This document shows, in pieces, positions 43,772 to 54,996 of a stretch of DNA of 64,000 bases. A program made the position numbers and the translations under genes. Each line of letters starts with the position of its first letter. Within the stretch, counting starts at the first letter, position 1. The stretch is from assembly GCA_017591395.1 (NCBI GenBank), contig WEDG01000468.1:1-64000 (forward strand). Direction: 5' to 3'. Source of the DNA: Schistocephalus solidus. Taxonomy: Eukaryota; Platyhelminthes; Cestoda; Diphyllobothriidea; Diphyllobothriidae. The notes below the pieces were generated by a model, which did no database searches, was not told the DNA's origin, and worked only from the letters and a program-made list of their open reading frames with translations.

Positions 43772-44185
43772 TCAGTCCACTAGAGGGTCAAACTCGGCTA
43801 GAAAGTTGGAGCCAAGGATTGCATGACGGACATCGGCAATCAAAAAAATCCAAGAGAAATACCGGCGAAGGCCAATGTTAAGGGTGACAGACAAGCTACC
43901 GAACGTGGGAATGGGCGAAGAGTAAACAGCTTGAAGATGGAGACCATCGTTGGGAATGTGACGGTCAGCTGGAGTGGGAGGGACCACACTGATTTGTGCT
44001 CCAGTGTCCACTAGCAACCGTCTGTGAGTCAAGGTATCGTAAACATGGAAAGTGCGACCAGAGCCAGAGGAGACAGCGAAGACGGTCGCCTCGATTCTCT
44101 GACAGACTGGTTTCCCTGTGGGGATTTGAAGAACCAGGGGGAAGAGCACCGATGGGCCTTTGCGCCGAAATTGGTATGATACCAA
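43772..44185 (-). pseudogene. Gypsy aspartic protease
   Basis: 'RRLLVDTGAQISVVPP' with Asp60-Thr61-Gly62 is the retropepsin active site, and 'ADVRHAILGSNFLAEFDPLV' near the end is the matching 'ILG..FL' flank. Retropepsins work as dimers and cut the gag-pol polyprotein. The frame of 137 codons is open and continues into the RT region via frameshifts between 43772 and 43377. Confidence 0.8.
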
Positions 44186-44271
44186 CAGACATCAGCAGTT
44201 CGAGGTCGCGAGTGAGACTGACGACAGATGGGTGAGTGTCTGGATGATCGGCCGGAGGTGAGGCGCGTAAA

Positions 44272-44619
44272 CTAGAGTTTAAGCGAAGTCATCTCGGCCA
44301 TCATTGCCACCATCTGCGTCATAAGGTGCGCAGTAGGCATCGGCAAGTGGGAAGTGAAGAGCTGGACAATAGAGGGCGGCTGGAACCGCTGAACCTCCAA
44401 AATCCTGTCCACCATCTCAGCTAGCCTGGAGAACGAGAGGTCCTCTGAGCCGGATGCCAGAATGGTTTGCACAGCCGTGGCCGGGCACTCTAGGAATATC
44501 TCCTTAAACAGTTTGTCGTCACAACAAAGTGTTTGCATCATTCTGAGGAGTTGGGTGGGTTTCCGGTTACACCAAAACGCCTCGCGAATTAGCTGATGGT
44601 ACCGTTGACGGTCAGACAT
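44272..44619 (-). pseudogene. Gypsy gag (capsid-like) fragment
   Basis: A 115-codon frame, 'HQLIREAFWCNRKPTQLLRM', 'LFKEIFLECPATAVQTILAS' and 'FSRLAEMVDRILEVQRF', shows the helical pattern of a Gypsy capsid C-terminal half. No zinc knuckle is visible before the protease, unlike the gag at 62742. The N-terminal half is cut off by the LINE-A insertion junction at about 44625. Confidence 0.65.
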
Positions 44620-44624
44620 AGTAT

Positions 44625-46118
44625 GTATGTATCTTTATTAATGCTGATGACTTTAAATGCGTGTATTCCTTCTCTACCTCTACAACCGAACGGTTCCTAG
44701 AACAAATTCATTCAGACTTAGATGCTCTTTCAGTCTGGAGCTCTACATGGCTAATTGAGTTCTCACTTACTGAGTGTCGCTACATGAGTTTTGGGCCTGA
44801 AAGGCTGCCGCAACCTCTTATTTTTGAAGATTGTCCTATGATTGAATTTTCTTCCATCAAGGATCTTCATCATTAGATCTTTCGCCTCATGCCGATAGAA
44901 TTACGGCCAAAGCTGCTCAGATTTGCGGCTTTATTTCTTGTAATTTCTACCTTCCTGAAATTAAATTAAGACTTTATCGTGTGTTTATACTTCCCATTCT
45001 TGAATTTTGTTGTCCTTGCTTCGGTTTAATGAACGAATCTAGCCGTTCAAAAATTGAAAATTTCCAAAGACATTTCACAAAAAACTCCTATTTCCGACTC
45101 TTTCGACTACTTCCTACACAACAAGATGCCAGCTAACAAAGCTAAAATTTCTTTATGTCAGGAGATTTGAAGCAGACTTTTGTCTCCATTTCTGACTTAA
45201 TAATAGTTCAGCTCTCCCCAAGCTTTCTGTCATTACCCCGTTGGTCTTATAACCTAAGAAATTCTGCACTAATTATACCTCCCCCTGCATCCTCCACGTG
45301 TAAACGCTCTCTTCTTTGCTTCTAGGTATAGTTTTCTTTGGAATAATTTGCCAATTGAAATTAGGTCGTTAACTAGTCTATCTGCATTCAAGCGAAGACT
45401 GCACATTTATCTTAACACTGATTCTATTAACCTTTTATTTTCCTCATCTTTTCCCAGTAGCTTTCCCCATGACTCGGAGAAAGGACCATCGGTAATTGAG
45501 GTGACCCTCTGGAAACTATATTTTTGCTACCTCGAGTTGCCCATGAACTATGATGTCGCCTTCTATCACCAGTCATCCAAACGATGACGTCATTCGGACG
45601 TACACATTCGGTGGTCCACAGTCTCAAATGCTACCGTTTCTTTGGATACTAACCATCATCAGAATTCAATTCTGGATCCTAAGATGCTGAGGACTTAAGT
45701 TCAATGACGCATTTTCGTGCATTTTGTTTCATACGCCTAAGTGATCAAGAACGAATCCTCTCGACGTTTCATTATCTCGTTCTGAAATGCTACTGCATTA
45801 TTACCCTACTCTACCACCTGACCATTTTTTCCTAAGCAGTTTTTATCTCCTACCTTCTATTCAAAAATGAAGTCCTATTGAAATCTGCCTCCATTTTTAA
45901 GGTAGGAGTTTTTTTTCACTGCCTATTTTTTTCTAGTTCACCATTAATTTCAAAACATCGCTAACTGTTGACATAGCATGACAATTCATGTCTACATTAT
46001 TAAGTATTTGTAGATTTTATCTGCACACATTGTCATTACTTTATTTCATTACTTATGTTTACTTAGACAGTGCCTTGCCGGTGCTTACCAAAAATAACTT
46101 ATAAATAAATAAAAATTC
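44625..46118 (+). mobile_element. LINE-A 3' part, 5'-truncated
   Basis: Starts within RT motif C ('FINADDFKC', 44632-44658; YADD changed to NADD). The frame 44661-44876 follows ('EQIHSDLDALSVWSSTWLIE', 'DCPMIEFSSIKDL'). Frame-shifted thumb sequence continues ('LSPHADRITAKAAQICGFIS', 'KIENFQRHFTKNSYFRLF'), then 45348-45587 with 'IRSLTSLSAFKRRLHIYLNT'. The 3'UTR ends in 'cagtgccttgccggtgctta' and an AATAAAT-rich tail at 46085-46118. Several frame breaks mean it is inactive. Confidence 0.85.
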
Positions 46119-46124
46119 TTTACT

Positions 46125-48177
46125 CTGTATGCCTGCCTGAACCTGAGTAAGAACCTGCGATGGCAAAGCCTGAAACAAGTCTGTTATATTTGGTTACTTT
46201 GTTGGTAATATTCGCAGAGTGAAAACTAGACTCGATGTGAAGGAATTAAAGTTCGGAAAGGATAGATTCCATTTAAAATACAAACTGCGAACATGTTGCA
46301 AAGCACTCGGGGAAGATTGGCACTCTATTGATAACTGAGTTTGGAATATCATCAGTCCCCGAAGCGTTCGAGTGTTTTAAACGAATTATGTGCTCGCGAA
46401 ATAATTATAACGAAAAATCAATGGTTCTGATAACATTGAATGAGTGTGGCTGAAACGATGGAACTGGTTAAGATTCCGTCGTAAGATGGTTTGCGAAGAA
46501 AGCATTTAACAGTTCAACCTTGTCAGGGTCTTCGAGAGCAACGTTTTTATCTTCATTTAGTAATGGAGGGATTTCATAACCTCGTTTAAAGGAAAACCGA
46601 TGGCGGAAGTGTTGAGCAACAGATTTAGCAGAGTTGAGCTCATTGTGTGTGCATATTACCTATCTCTGTCACAAGCAAGATGAATCTTAGAGGCTAATTT
46701 GAAACTCGCTGTGATACTTAGATGCACAGCTAACAAACTAGTAGATTGATCTGCCAACTGCCTCCTCGATTTCTTTAGTCTCGACAAAAGGGAAGAGTGA
46801 GGAAAAGTGGATTCCGAAGCGTTGGACTTGACAATTTTAGTTGGCACAAATTCCAGGATGTTTGGAACGACTGACTTTAAGTCACAAAGACTTGCTACGT
46901 CCTTCATGGAGGAGAGAGGCTTCCATTCCAATGATTTAAAAATTGTAAATGAAGATAATATCTGCGTGGTCAAATCATAATGGGTAAGAACGGCCCTACC
47001 CTTTTTCGAAGAGACAAGTGGAAGACAACAGTAAATTAATGTATGATCACTGTGGAAGAGGCCCTGCTTAAAATCAACGAAGAGAGGAGAAATGTCGTTT
47101 GTGAAAATCAGGTCTAAAATAGGGTTATCGCTCGTTGAAGATCGTACCAGCTGAGACCAGTTAGAAAACTAAATGGCATCTAGGTAAGGCTGAAATCTGG
47201 GTGGACGAAAGTTAAAAATCCAGTCAATTTCAGGAAAATTAAAATCTACAGCGATTATTTTAATTTCAAAATTAGACTCTGAAACCATTTTTACAATTTC
47301 ACCGAGTTGTGCATCATCATCGGATGATGAATTAGGCGGCTTGTAAATGCATCTGATAATCGCCTTTTGTTGGGGTGACAGGATAAAAGATGCGAAGCAG
47401 TAATTACCAGAGAATGATGTGACATCTAGATCGAATGGGAAGTCTTTAAATTAAGCTTTTATATTGAGAAGAAAACCACCACCACGCTTACTAATGCGGT
47501 CGTGACGGTCTAGATCATATTACTCTATGATAAGCAAAGAGTTAGAAATTAACGTATGTGTTCAAGATTCAGTTACATATCAGAACATCGGGTGGCAACT
47601 TAAAAGCAATGGCTTTAAGTTGAGCCATCTTATTCATAGTAGACCTAGAATTTCGCAATTTGAAATGTAGTGTAGTTCGAGTAGCCGAACTGAGGTTATC
47701 ATTACTTAGAAAAGAAATGTGGAGGTGGGAAATTAGGTTGGAAGTTATTCTTGTTTAGAGAGGAACTACCAACTGCATCTAAAACTATTGGCATATGGAG
47801 AGTCAGCAGCAGAAGACTGAGAGGCAGATCGAAAACATGTAGGATTACAATTGTCAGATGTCGGAATACTAGGAAAGTTAAAACCAGGGTAAGCTGATTG
47901 CTTGTTAACTTGGAAGGAGGGAGACTGGAATGAAGAAAAATGCTCTTGGGGGAGGGTAAGCAGCTATATGGATTAGGTGGTGGGAACCTGGTCCTACTAG
48001 GGAGTTTTAAGTGAGAACTCTCAGGTGGTGGAAACCCTGAGAGTGCGAATGGCTGGGGAAGATTATAATAGGGACCAACAGCACGGTAAAATATACTGCG
48101 TTCGTTGGTACCCGGTGTGCAGCACAAACAATTATTTAGGGCAATAATTGGACCTACGGGTTTATAGAGGAGCTCTC
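46125..48177 (-). mobile_element. LINE-A 5' part: ORF1 end, EEP endonuclease and linker
   Basis: From right to left it holds the Pro/Ser-rich end of ORF1 (48177-47702), EEP endonuclease pieces (47700-47000) and the linker to RT (46973-46300), ending near 'SNASGTDDIPNSVI' just before the RT. In the endonuclease, the reverse complement at about 47272-47222 reads 'KIIAVDFNFPEIDWI', the 'GDFN.P.IDW' motif of EEP nucleases. RT proper is missing where a plus-strand LINE-A tail begins. Upstream ORF1 sequence resumes beyond the LINE-B insertion at 49188. Confidence 0.7.
47702..48177 (-). pseudogene. LINE-A ORF1 C-terminal proline-rich segment
   Basis: The open frame extends rightwards to 48241 only because it reads LINE-B antisense. 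The LINE-A part has 'YKPVGPIIALNNCLCCTPGT', 'FALSGFPPPESSHLKLPSR' and 'FPPPNPYSCLPSPKS'. A similar Pro/Ser-rich stretch, 'SIPPPSFPTPQYSLP', occurs at 58331-58575 in the other LINE-A copy at the same place upstream of the endonuclease. No enzyme motif is recognised. Confidence 0.5.
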
Positions 48178-49187
48178 TGGTGGACATTAAAATCTGGAAT
48201 GTAATCCAGAGCCCTGCTGACGAAGATAAACTGCAGATCAACCTAACTCGGTTGGAGGAGTGGTCGAATCATTGGCTTTTGCGGTTCAACGTCGATAAGT
48301 GTACAATACTTCGCTTAGGCAACCCGTCTGGATCTGCCGAAAGTAGAAGTTACTTTCTCAACGGTGAAGCCTTAAAAGACGTGGAAACCCAAAAGGACCT
48401 TGGTGTGCTGATGACCACCACCTTAAAACCATCGTCTCACTGCTCGAAAGTGGCGAAGAGGGCAATTTCGGTGTTGCATGCCATCAGACGAGCCTTTTTG
48501 GATTTCGATGAAGATCTTTTGCTAAGACCTTTGGAACATTCATTAGGCCACATTTGGAATATGCTATGCACGCCTGGAAACCCTGGACAGTTCAAGATCA
48601 GAACTGCCTCGAAAGAGTACAGAGGAAAGCCACCAAAATGGTTAGAAGTCAAAAGCTCCTTGCCATATCCCACCCGCCTAATGAATCTTAATCTGTTCCC
48701 TTTGAGTTATAGGCAAATGCGTGGTGATCTCCCTGCAGACATTCCGCATTGTGAAGGGATTGGATTGTTGCCTGGAATTCTCGGACTTCTTTGAATTTGC
48801 CACCACGACCCATCTCCGAGGTCACCCATTGAAACTGCGTGTCCAGCAGGCGAGACTGGATGTGCGCAAGTTCTCCTTCTCTGTCAGAGTGGTTAAACCA
48901 TGGAATGCCCTCCCTGAAGACGTTGTGATGTCACCATCGCTGGAAAGCTTTAAAAGGAACCTTGACAGTTTTATGTTCCGCAACGAGCCTGAGCGATGAG
49001 GCATTTATCTTAACCCTCGAGAGTCGTGCACCACTTGTCAAATTTTATGACCGCCTTTTATACCTTGGCAACCCACACGGTTTCTCTGTACACCGCACTT
49101 AATTTTACGTTACAAATAGGGTACTCAAAGGCCCATGCCTATTTCCCTCAATACATTGAATTGAATTGAATTGAATTGAATTGAAGC
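48178..49187 (+). mobile_element. LINE-B 3' part inserted in LINE-A
   Basis: Begins inside RT motif C ('DIKIWNV', right after where FADD should be). It runs through the thumb, the 'NNLPxxx' end and the 3'UTR ('aatagggtactcaaaggccc', 'atgcctatttccctcaatac') and ends with four TTGAA repeats at 49165-49185. LINE-A sequence in the opposite orientation is on both sides. The abrupt 5' end is typical of target-primed reverse transcription. Confidence 0.85.
48180..49000 (+). pseudogene. LINE-B RT C-terminal coding part
   Basis: 48180-48794 (204 codons) has 'LEEWSNHWLLRFNVDKCTIL', 'AESRSYFLNGEALKDVETQK' and 'DLGVLMTTTLKPSSHCSKVA', with a frame break near 48560 before 'EYAMHAWKPWTVQDQ'. 48721-48999 holds 'TTTHLRGHPLKLRVQQARLD', 'FSFSVRVVKPWNALPEDVVM' and 'SLESFKRNLDSFM', the family's end. 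It matches the copy at 59840-60662 throughout. Confidence 0.85.
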
Positions 49188-50087
49188 TTAGTAGATCCAA
49201 GAGAAGGCCGACTATCATTTAATGGAACTATGTAAGCGTTATTTTCAGTCAGATACGGATTCAGATTTTTAATCTCGTCATTCTGACGGCATTCCTGTGG
49301 TTATTAAAATGGAAAACTTTGACGACTTCGTTGATATGGCAAAGTTGTTGGTCTAACTGATGTAGCCTGATTTACGGATGTTCTGGGGGGACCAATGGCA
49401 TTAGAAATAACAACTGGCAATGCTGCTAAGTTGGAGACGGGCCAAAGTGGTAGTTGTATTGAGTGAGTGGTAAAAGTAGAGGTAAGGGGCAGTAGTGAGT
49501 CCGATTTCACAGGGGTAGGATTAGCTGACCCCTTACGGTTAATTGTCTTGCGAACAGATTAAGGAGAGTTGGCCGAGAAGACGAGGGTTTGTTTGAGGAG
49601 AGGTACCCAATTCTTCACTCCATGGGGGTGAAATCAAGACAAAAGAAAATTCTCGCGTTTTCTAGATAGCTTGAAACTCCGTCTTGGTGGACAAAAAATG
49701 GAACCACCCTCGATTGGGGAAAACAGTTTAACTAAAATTGGTGGATTTTTGCTAAGGAACGATAGGCATTTGTCAACCGCTACCTTACAGTTGAATCCAC
49801 AGAAGTCCAGGAAATTCGCCGCTACATCAATAGGCTGTGTGGATCTAGGAACATTTTTAATAGGAACTTAAATGTTCTTTGTTGCCTATCGCAAAATTCA
49901 CTGGTGACCAAGTGAACAAGTGAGTCTAGACTTTTACATTCTTCAGAAGGAACACTGGAAATGTTCTCGTTGAACAATTTTCCTAGAATTGAGAGCATTG
50001 TGCCAGATTTCATCAGAAAGTCATGACCTTTCCATTCAAAAGAAGCTTAGCACCTGTGCATTTACTGATCATTACCATAGCTTCAGC
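49188..50087 (-). pseudogene. LINE-A ORF1-like region (upstream of LINE-B insertion)
   Basis: On the minus strand 50013-49822 gives 'SILGKLFNENISSVPSEECK'. 49870-49725 gives 'PIDVAANFLDFCGFNCKVAV' and 'SKNPPILVKLF'. 49510-49304 and on to 49195 give 'NDEIKNLNPYLTENNAYIVP' before the LINE-B tail. The first two blocks recur at 61680-61600 and 61500-61390 in the second LINE-A copy ('ILGTIFDGKLSSLTSQQCEK', 'PLDVAVDYLCSCGSYFKVAV', 'SKNSPILLKLF'). Protein-level conservation between copies points to a former coding ORF1. Function is unknown. Confidence 0.55.
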
Positions 50088-50248
50088 TCAGTTCAGTTTT
50101 ATTAAGAGAAAGGACGGCAACACATTTTAATTCCCTATTGATGACAATAACATTGCAAATTCAAAACGCTGACACATGATGAACGTTGGAAAAGAGTTAT
50201 CTCGATTCCACTCTACAGGGCATCGGAGGAAACAAGTGTAAAATAATA

Positions 50249-50575
50249 TTACTCAAAACATGGAGTAGTATGTTCTAAAACATGTACATCTGTGACTGTG
50301 GATGGCATGGGGAAAATTTCTTCTGTGCTGATGTCGTAGTGGAACATATGGCTGCACTGCTCAAAATTCCGCTTAAAAGTGTCAACGGATGGGGACATGA
50401 TGACGTCTGCAGGCAGAGCATTCCAGGCCCTCATCAATCTGTTGGAGAAGAAAAATCTTCTTACGTCCAATCTTGCTCCAGTCACATGTTGTTTGGGAGG
50501 ATATCCTCTCAAATTAGTGGTAGTGGCCAGCTCAAAGTAGTCGCCGGATGCAAGGAAACAATCTGCAGTATGCAA
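50249..50575 (-). pseudogene. LINE-B RT C-terminal end
   Basis: 'DYFELATTTNLRGYPPKQHV', 'RFFFSNRLMRAWNALPADVI' and 'SPSVDTFKRNFEQ' match 48780-48975 and 60435-60610. The remaining codons after the expected stop are read-through of non-coding sequence. Confidence 0.8.
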
Positions 50576-50865
50576 AGCGTTTGTATTTGGTCACCGCATA
50601 ACTGTCTATAGTCCAAAGAAAGCAGATAAAGTTTGGACAATTCTGTCTTGTAAGGCTGGTAACCTTGACCTCAAAAAAAGCTTGGTTGCACGTTGTCAGA
50701 CTCTTTCAAGGGTGCTGCGGTTGTTGACAGCACATGGTCTCCCAGCTTGAATGGCAAATTTCAATTTTTGTCACTCGAACATCCTGGCGACCTTAGTAAA
50801 GCATACTTCGTCGAACTTTGCAAACGCTCGCTTAATTAGGTAAAGCTTGACATTGCGGATTTTTC

Positions 50866-51297
50866 TTATTTTGAGCAACGGAACGATGGCTTAAGTGAGG
50901 GCCTGATCCACACTCCTAGATCATTCTGATTCTCTATCTCTGGTAGCAGTGTGTAGATCAGATAGTTCATTATCTGATACACGGTGCGGGGTCTGCTGAT
51001 TAGCTGATAATTGCATTTTATAGTATTGAATGAGAGGAGCCGGTGGTTCGACCATTCCTGGAGTTGCTGCAAGTTTACCTGTAGATTTGCTTCATCAGCT
51101 TCGTTGTGGATGACCCTCCAAAGTTTCATACAATCAGAAAACATGGCGATGCAACAGTCCAACCCAGTTACGCAGTCATCAATAAACAGAAGGAAGAGAA
51201 TAGGACAAAGAATGGAGCCCCGAGGAACCACACTGTCAACCGCCGCCTCCACCGATTGTTGATTGCCAAGACAAACAATCGGAAATCGCCCAATCAA
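50866..51297 (-). pseudogene. LINE-B RT motif B/C region
   Basis: 'SVVPRGSILCPILFLLFIDD' is motif B (PQGSVLGP altered to PRGSILCP). 'CCIAMFSDCMKLWRVI' is motif C where FADD reads FSDC, so one catalytic Asp is lost. 'LQQLQEWSNHRLLSFNTIKC' and 'DLGVWIRPSLKP' follow. 143 codons. Confidence 0.8.
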
Positions 51298-52329
51298 TAA
51301 TTATTTGATCCACTTCAAAAGCTTGCCCATTACCCCTATACGGTTGAGTTTGTATAGGAGACGCTGGTGATGCACGCTATAAAGACCTTCCTGAAGTCTA
51401 TGTAGAATGCGCGCACCACATCTCCTTAATCGACCGTTCGGATCCATCGCTCTAGGCGGTAAAGCAAATTGGACAAGCAGGATCTTCCTCTGCGGAATCA
51501 ATGCTGTGCGTCAGATAGCAGATGATGTCACCCCAAAAACTGCATCAGTTCGCGTTTGATGATTCGCTCCATAATCTTACAACATTTGGAGATGAGACTT
51601 ACTGGCCGTTATTTAGTTGAGGAAGCCCAGTTGCCACTTTTTCAATCGGGCAAATCTACGCAGTCTTCCAATCGGATGGCAAGCTGCCTGCAGTGAATGA
51701 GGTTTGGAAGATTAGATACAGGGTTCTGCCAACTCTAACGTCAATTCCTTCAACAATTTTGCCAGCATTATATCAGGACATGGCGATTTTGATACTTTCA
51801 GCTTCAGTAGTTCCTGCTGAACAATATTTTTTGTGTAGGCTCCCGAGTCAATTGTTTGGATCTCATCCACACTATAGTTATCAACTGTCAGATCAGTTTC
51901 TCTCGTAAAACCGACAGAAAACTGAGAAAGATGTTGAGCCTTTTAGTCTTCCTTGCTAAGTTCAACAATTTCACCCGTTTTTAGCAAACGGAAGGCATCC
52001 TTATTTCAAGTGCACTGCCTAAACTAGTTGTAGAAGTGCTTCGGATTCTCAGCTGCACGGGTTATCAGGTAACTATCAAAGCATTCTTAGGCTTTATAAA
52101 CAAGGCATTTTTACCTGTTTCTCTGCACCTTGTACTTCGTCAGCGACTAAACGGTCTTTTCCCTGAGATAAATTTGCCACAGCTTTCGCTTTTTGGTTAA
52201 CTTCACTCTTCAGCGTGGTTGTTAGCCACTGAGGCCTGTTGATGACCTTCTTTTTCAAATAAGGGCAGCATTTGGTGATAAGTCCATGTAAGCGTAAGGC
52301 AAACTGACTCCGAAGGATCTATGAGCTTA

Positions 52330-54295
52330 TCATACTACAGAACTCTTTAGAGCATCCCAAGATCTCATACGGTTTCATACACAATAACCAAAGAAATCGT
52401 GACCCGATTCCAGCGCTGCGGTGCCAAAACTGACTACTGGAAATGGATAACCAAACGAAAGACTCAATTCTCTATAGCTTATTTTAGTCAGTATTGACGC
52501 ATGAATAGAACCCTCCTCCACTCCCCTACTCAGGACATCTACAACATTCGGAAACGTTTGCATTAGAAAATAATCTTTTCTTTTTGCCTCCATTGGTAAG
52601 GATAGTATTACACCGCTTGAAGCCTGCCAAGTCATCGGGTCCAAATAGAATTCATCCGCATGCCCTTCAAGAATTGGCCGATGCACTGTGTGAGCCCGTT
52701 TCTATGATATTTAAAAAGTCCATGGGAGAGGGCAAACTACCACAGGAATAGAAAACTGCCCTTATCTCCCTGATCCACAAAGGAGGGTCCAAGATGGAGT
52801 CGGAAAATTAACGCCCCATTAGTGTAACCTGCATTTTGTGCAAGGTCACGAAAAAAACTTATTTAGAGACAAATAAGGAAGTATCTGGAGCTTAAGAACA
52901 TATTTTGTGCTGCACAGCATGGCTTTTGCCCCGGGCACTCATGTCTTACGAGGGGTCTTTACTCGCAGGAAAAATGGACAAAACCCATAGACCAAGGCCA
53001 TCCATTTAATGTCATTTTCTTTGACTCCACAAAGGCGTTTGCAAGCGTACCTAATCGCCGATTGTTACATAAAATTTGGCAGTGTGATATCCAGGGTAAC
53101 GTCTTTCAATGGATAAAAAAATTTATATCATGCAGACTGCAAAACGTACTTGTTGGCATCATTGAATCCGAGTGGGTAACAGTACAATGTGCTGTTCCAC
53201 AGGGTTCAGTCTTAGGTCCTCTTCTGTTCCTCATTTATATAAACGACGGCACTGATAATCTTGACTGTGATGCCATCATGATTTCAGATGATATCAAAAT
53301 CTGGAAAACCATCAGCTCTGTTGATGACACGCAGAAGCTACAAGAGAACCTTAACAAATTGGCTACCAGGTCCAGCAAGTGGTTTCTTACGTTTAATATA
53401 TCCAAATGTGTAGTCTTACACTTGTAAACTGAGTAAAGACGTTTCCACAAACACCAGTACTACCTGAACGGAATTCCACTAAAATAAGTAGATGCACACA
53501 AAGTTCTCGGTATCTGGATGGCTTCCAACCTAATACCCTCCGAACACTCTAAAAGAACCATCCAAAAGTCGACAAGCATCACGCACTGGATCAGGCGTGT
53601 TTCATGTTCTTTCCTCCCGAATTGTTTTCTCGAATCTTCAGTACTTTTGTTGGATCGCATTTGAAATGCGGAATGCCAGCATGTATCCTGGATGAAGAAA
53701 AACAGAGATCCCATCGAGCAGGTTCAAAGATGGGTGACACAATTGGTGGACGGACTTAAGAACCTGTCATATCCAGAAAGGCTTAGCAAGCTTAATATGT
53801 TTCATCTATCCTATAGACAAATGAGATGTGACCTGCTATACACAATCTGAACTATTCACGGATATGCCTGTTCACTTCAATCAGAAGATTTCTTTGAGTT
53901 TACAAACATGACTCATCTGCTGGGCCATCCCTATTAGGTCAAACGCGATTGTATACGCCTAAATCAACGAAAAGTTTCTTTCGGTCAGCTAGTGGTTTGA
54001 CCATGGAACTCATTTCCAAGCATAATAATGACGTCGAATACCATGGATATGTTCAAATGACAGTTAGCCTGCTTAATTTTTAACAACCGATGACCATCCC
54101 TGCAGAACTATCTTCAGCTTTACTTCATGATTTCAATTTACGTGTATAATACCACTACACATTTGATGTAAAAGCTTTAACTGTATTTTATATTAGCTGT
54201 TTATACTTACATTTATAATTTCAATTGTACATAAATAGGGTCAACAAGGACTATGCCCGTTACCCTCAAAATATACAATATCCAATAATACGGCC
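52330..54295 (+). mobile_element. LINE-B copy, plus strand, degraded
   Basis: Begins in the linker ('NQRNRDPIPALR' at about 52386-52420, matching 'TRNRNPIPVMR' at 58948) and runs through RT to a 3' end 'aatagggtcaacaaggacta' at about 54235 followed by an A-rich end at 54290. RT start in broken frames: 'LKPAKSSGPNRIHPHALQEL' near 52617, and 'KTALISLIHKGGSKMESEN' near 52757. The core lies at 53062-53427 and the end near 53870-54060. It is inactive. Confidence 0.8.
53062..53427 (+). pseudogene. LINE-B RT core (motifs B and C)
   Basis: 121 codons: 'NVFQWIKKFISCRLQNVLVG', 'VQCAVPQGSVLGPLLFLIYI' (motif B intact), 'IMISDDIKIWKTI' (motif C, FADD altered to ISDD, both Asp kept), 'LATRSSKWFLTFNISKCVVL'. 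Motif A lies upstream as 'FDSTKAFASVPNRRLLHK' with its second Asp lost (about 53020-53067). Confidence 0.85.
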
Positions 54296-54996
54296 TTCAA
54301 TTTCAAAAAATCCTCGAGAATACACCCTGTTAAGGTTTCATTCCTGTCTATACGGTGCTCACCTGTTTTTATTTGGGTAAAATTCCCACGCAGTATGTTG
54401 CGTGTGACTGTGGTGATTCAATCGAGGACAGCGAGAAGTGAATATTACCACTTTAGGACTACGTGGTAACTTTTGCCCAGTGGGGATAGACAGTTCACAT
54501 AATCGACACTGTCAGGCGCTTTTGCCAGTAAAAGGTCTTAATAATTGGCCTGTTCCCTTCGTGTATTCTAGTTGGAGACAAGTCATGTTGAGTTAGGAAG
54601 CATTTGCGTATTGCTCCTAAGAGGCGGTGATCAAAGCTTAATTACGAGTCTGGTGCAGATCTCAGATTCTAATCGATGTTTGGAGCGTTAAAATTTCCAA
54701 TCATCATAATATCGGATCGACTAGCAAATGCTTGTCAATCGTTTATCCTCTATAGGCTGATCGTATCTCAGTGGTCGGTAGGCCATCAGGATCTCAAGTG
54801 CTTGGGACCCCAATGTTTGATGGTGAGCCAGGTGACTTTAGTTTTGCATACGAGCTTTTTCGTTTGTTCTGCTACGAACAGGTCACGTCTGAAATAATTA
54901 AGCAAACCCCCAACTTGCGGCAGTTGGACTGACATACGAACAGGATGGCACCATATTCGAAAGGCTTTGCATATTTCCAAAATGTAACTTTTTTAT
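54296..54996. other. Unassigned spacer between LINE-B and LINE-A
   Basis: Minus-strand text around 54700-54640 ('aattttaacgctccaaacat') and the frames 54676-54897 (+) and 54786-54980 (-) show no firm motif. Some of it could be endonuclease-region LINE sequence (a 'gatggcctaccgaccactga'-type stretch), but this is not demonstrable by eye. Confidence 0.3.

Larger units (their letters stand above)
43058..44630 (-). mobile_element. Gypsy-like LTR retrotransposon, 5' half (gag, protease, RT start), inverted
   Basis: From right to left: gag (44619-44272), protease (44185-43772), and RT up to the palm (43377-43058). The RT end overlaps in content with the start of the plus-strand half: 'QTFQRFVNRVLRGLPFVYAF' here against 'QTFQRFINRVLRGLPFVYAY' there. 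The two halves together could constitute one element that was inverted around RT. Confidence 0.85.
50088..52320 (-). mobile_element. LINE-B copy, minus strand, degraded
   Basis: The 3' end is at 50090-50150 (reverse complement: 'caatagggaattaaaatgtg', ending CTGAACTGAGC). Coding pieces from right to left: the linker 'NRPQWLTTTLKSEVNQKAKA' near 52235-52175; RT pieces in 51501-51301 ('LLYKLNRIGVMGKLLKWIK') and 51297-50866; and the end in 50575-50249. Stops and frame breaks abound. It is head-to-head with the next LINE-B copy. Confidence 0.8.

Noticed and set aside
46656..46973. Independent protein of 105 codons
   Set aside because: It aligns in position and character with the LINE-A endonuclease-RT linker at 57055-57551.
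52375..52686. 103-codon minus-strand open frame
   Set aside because: Antisense to the linker/RT start of the LINE-B copy at 52330-54295.
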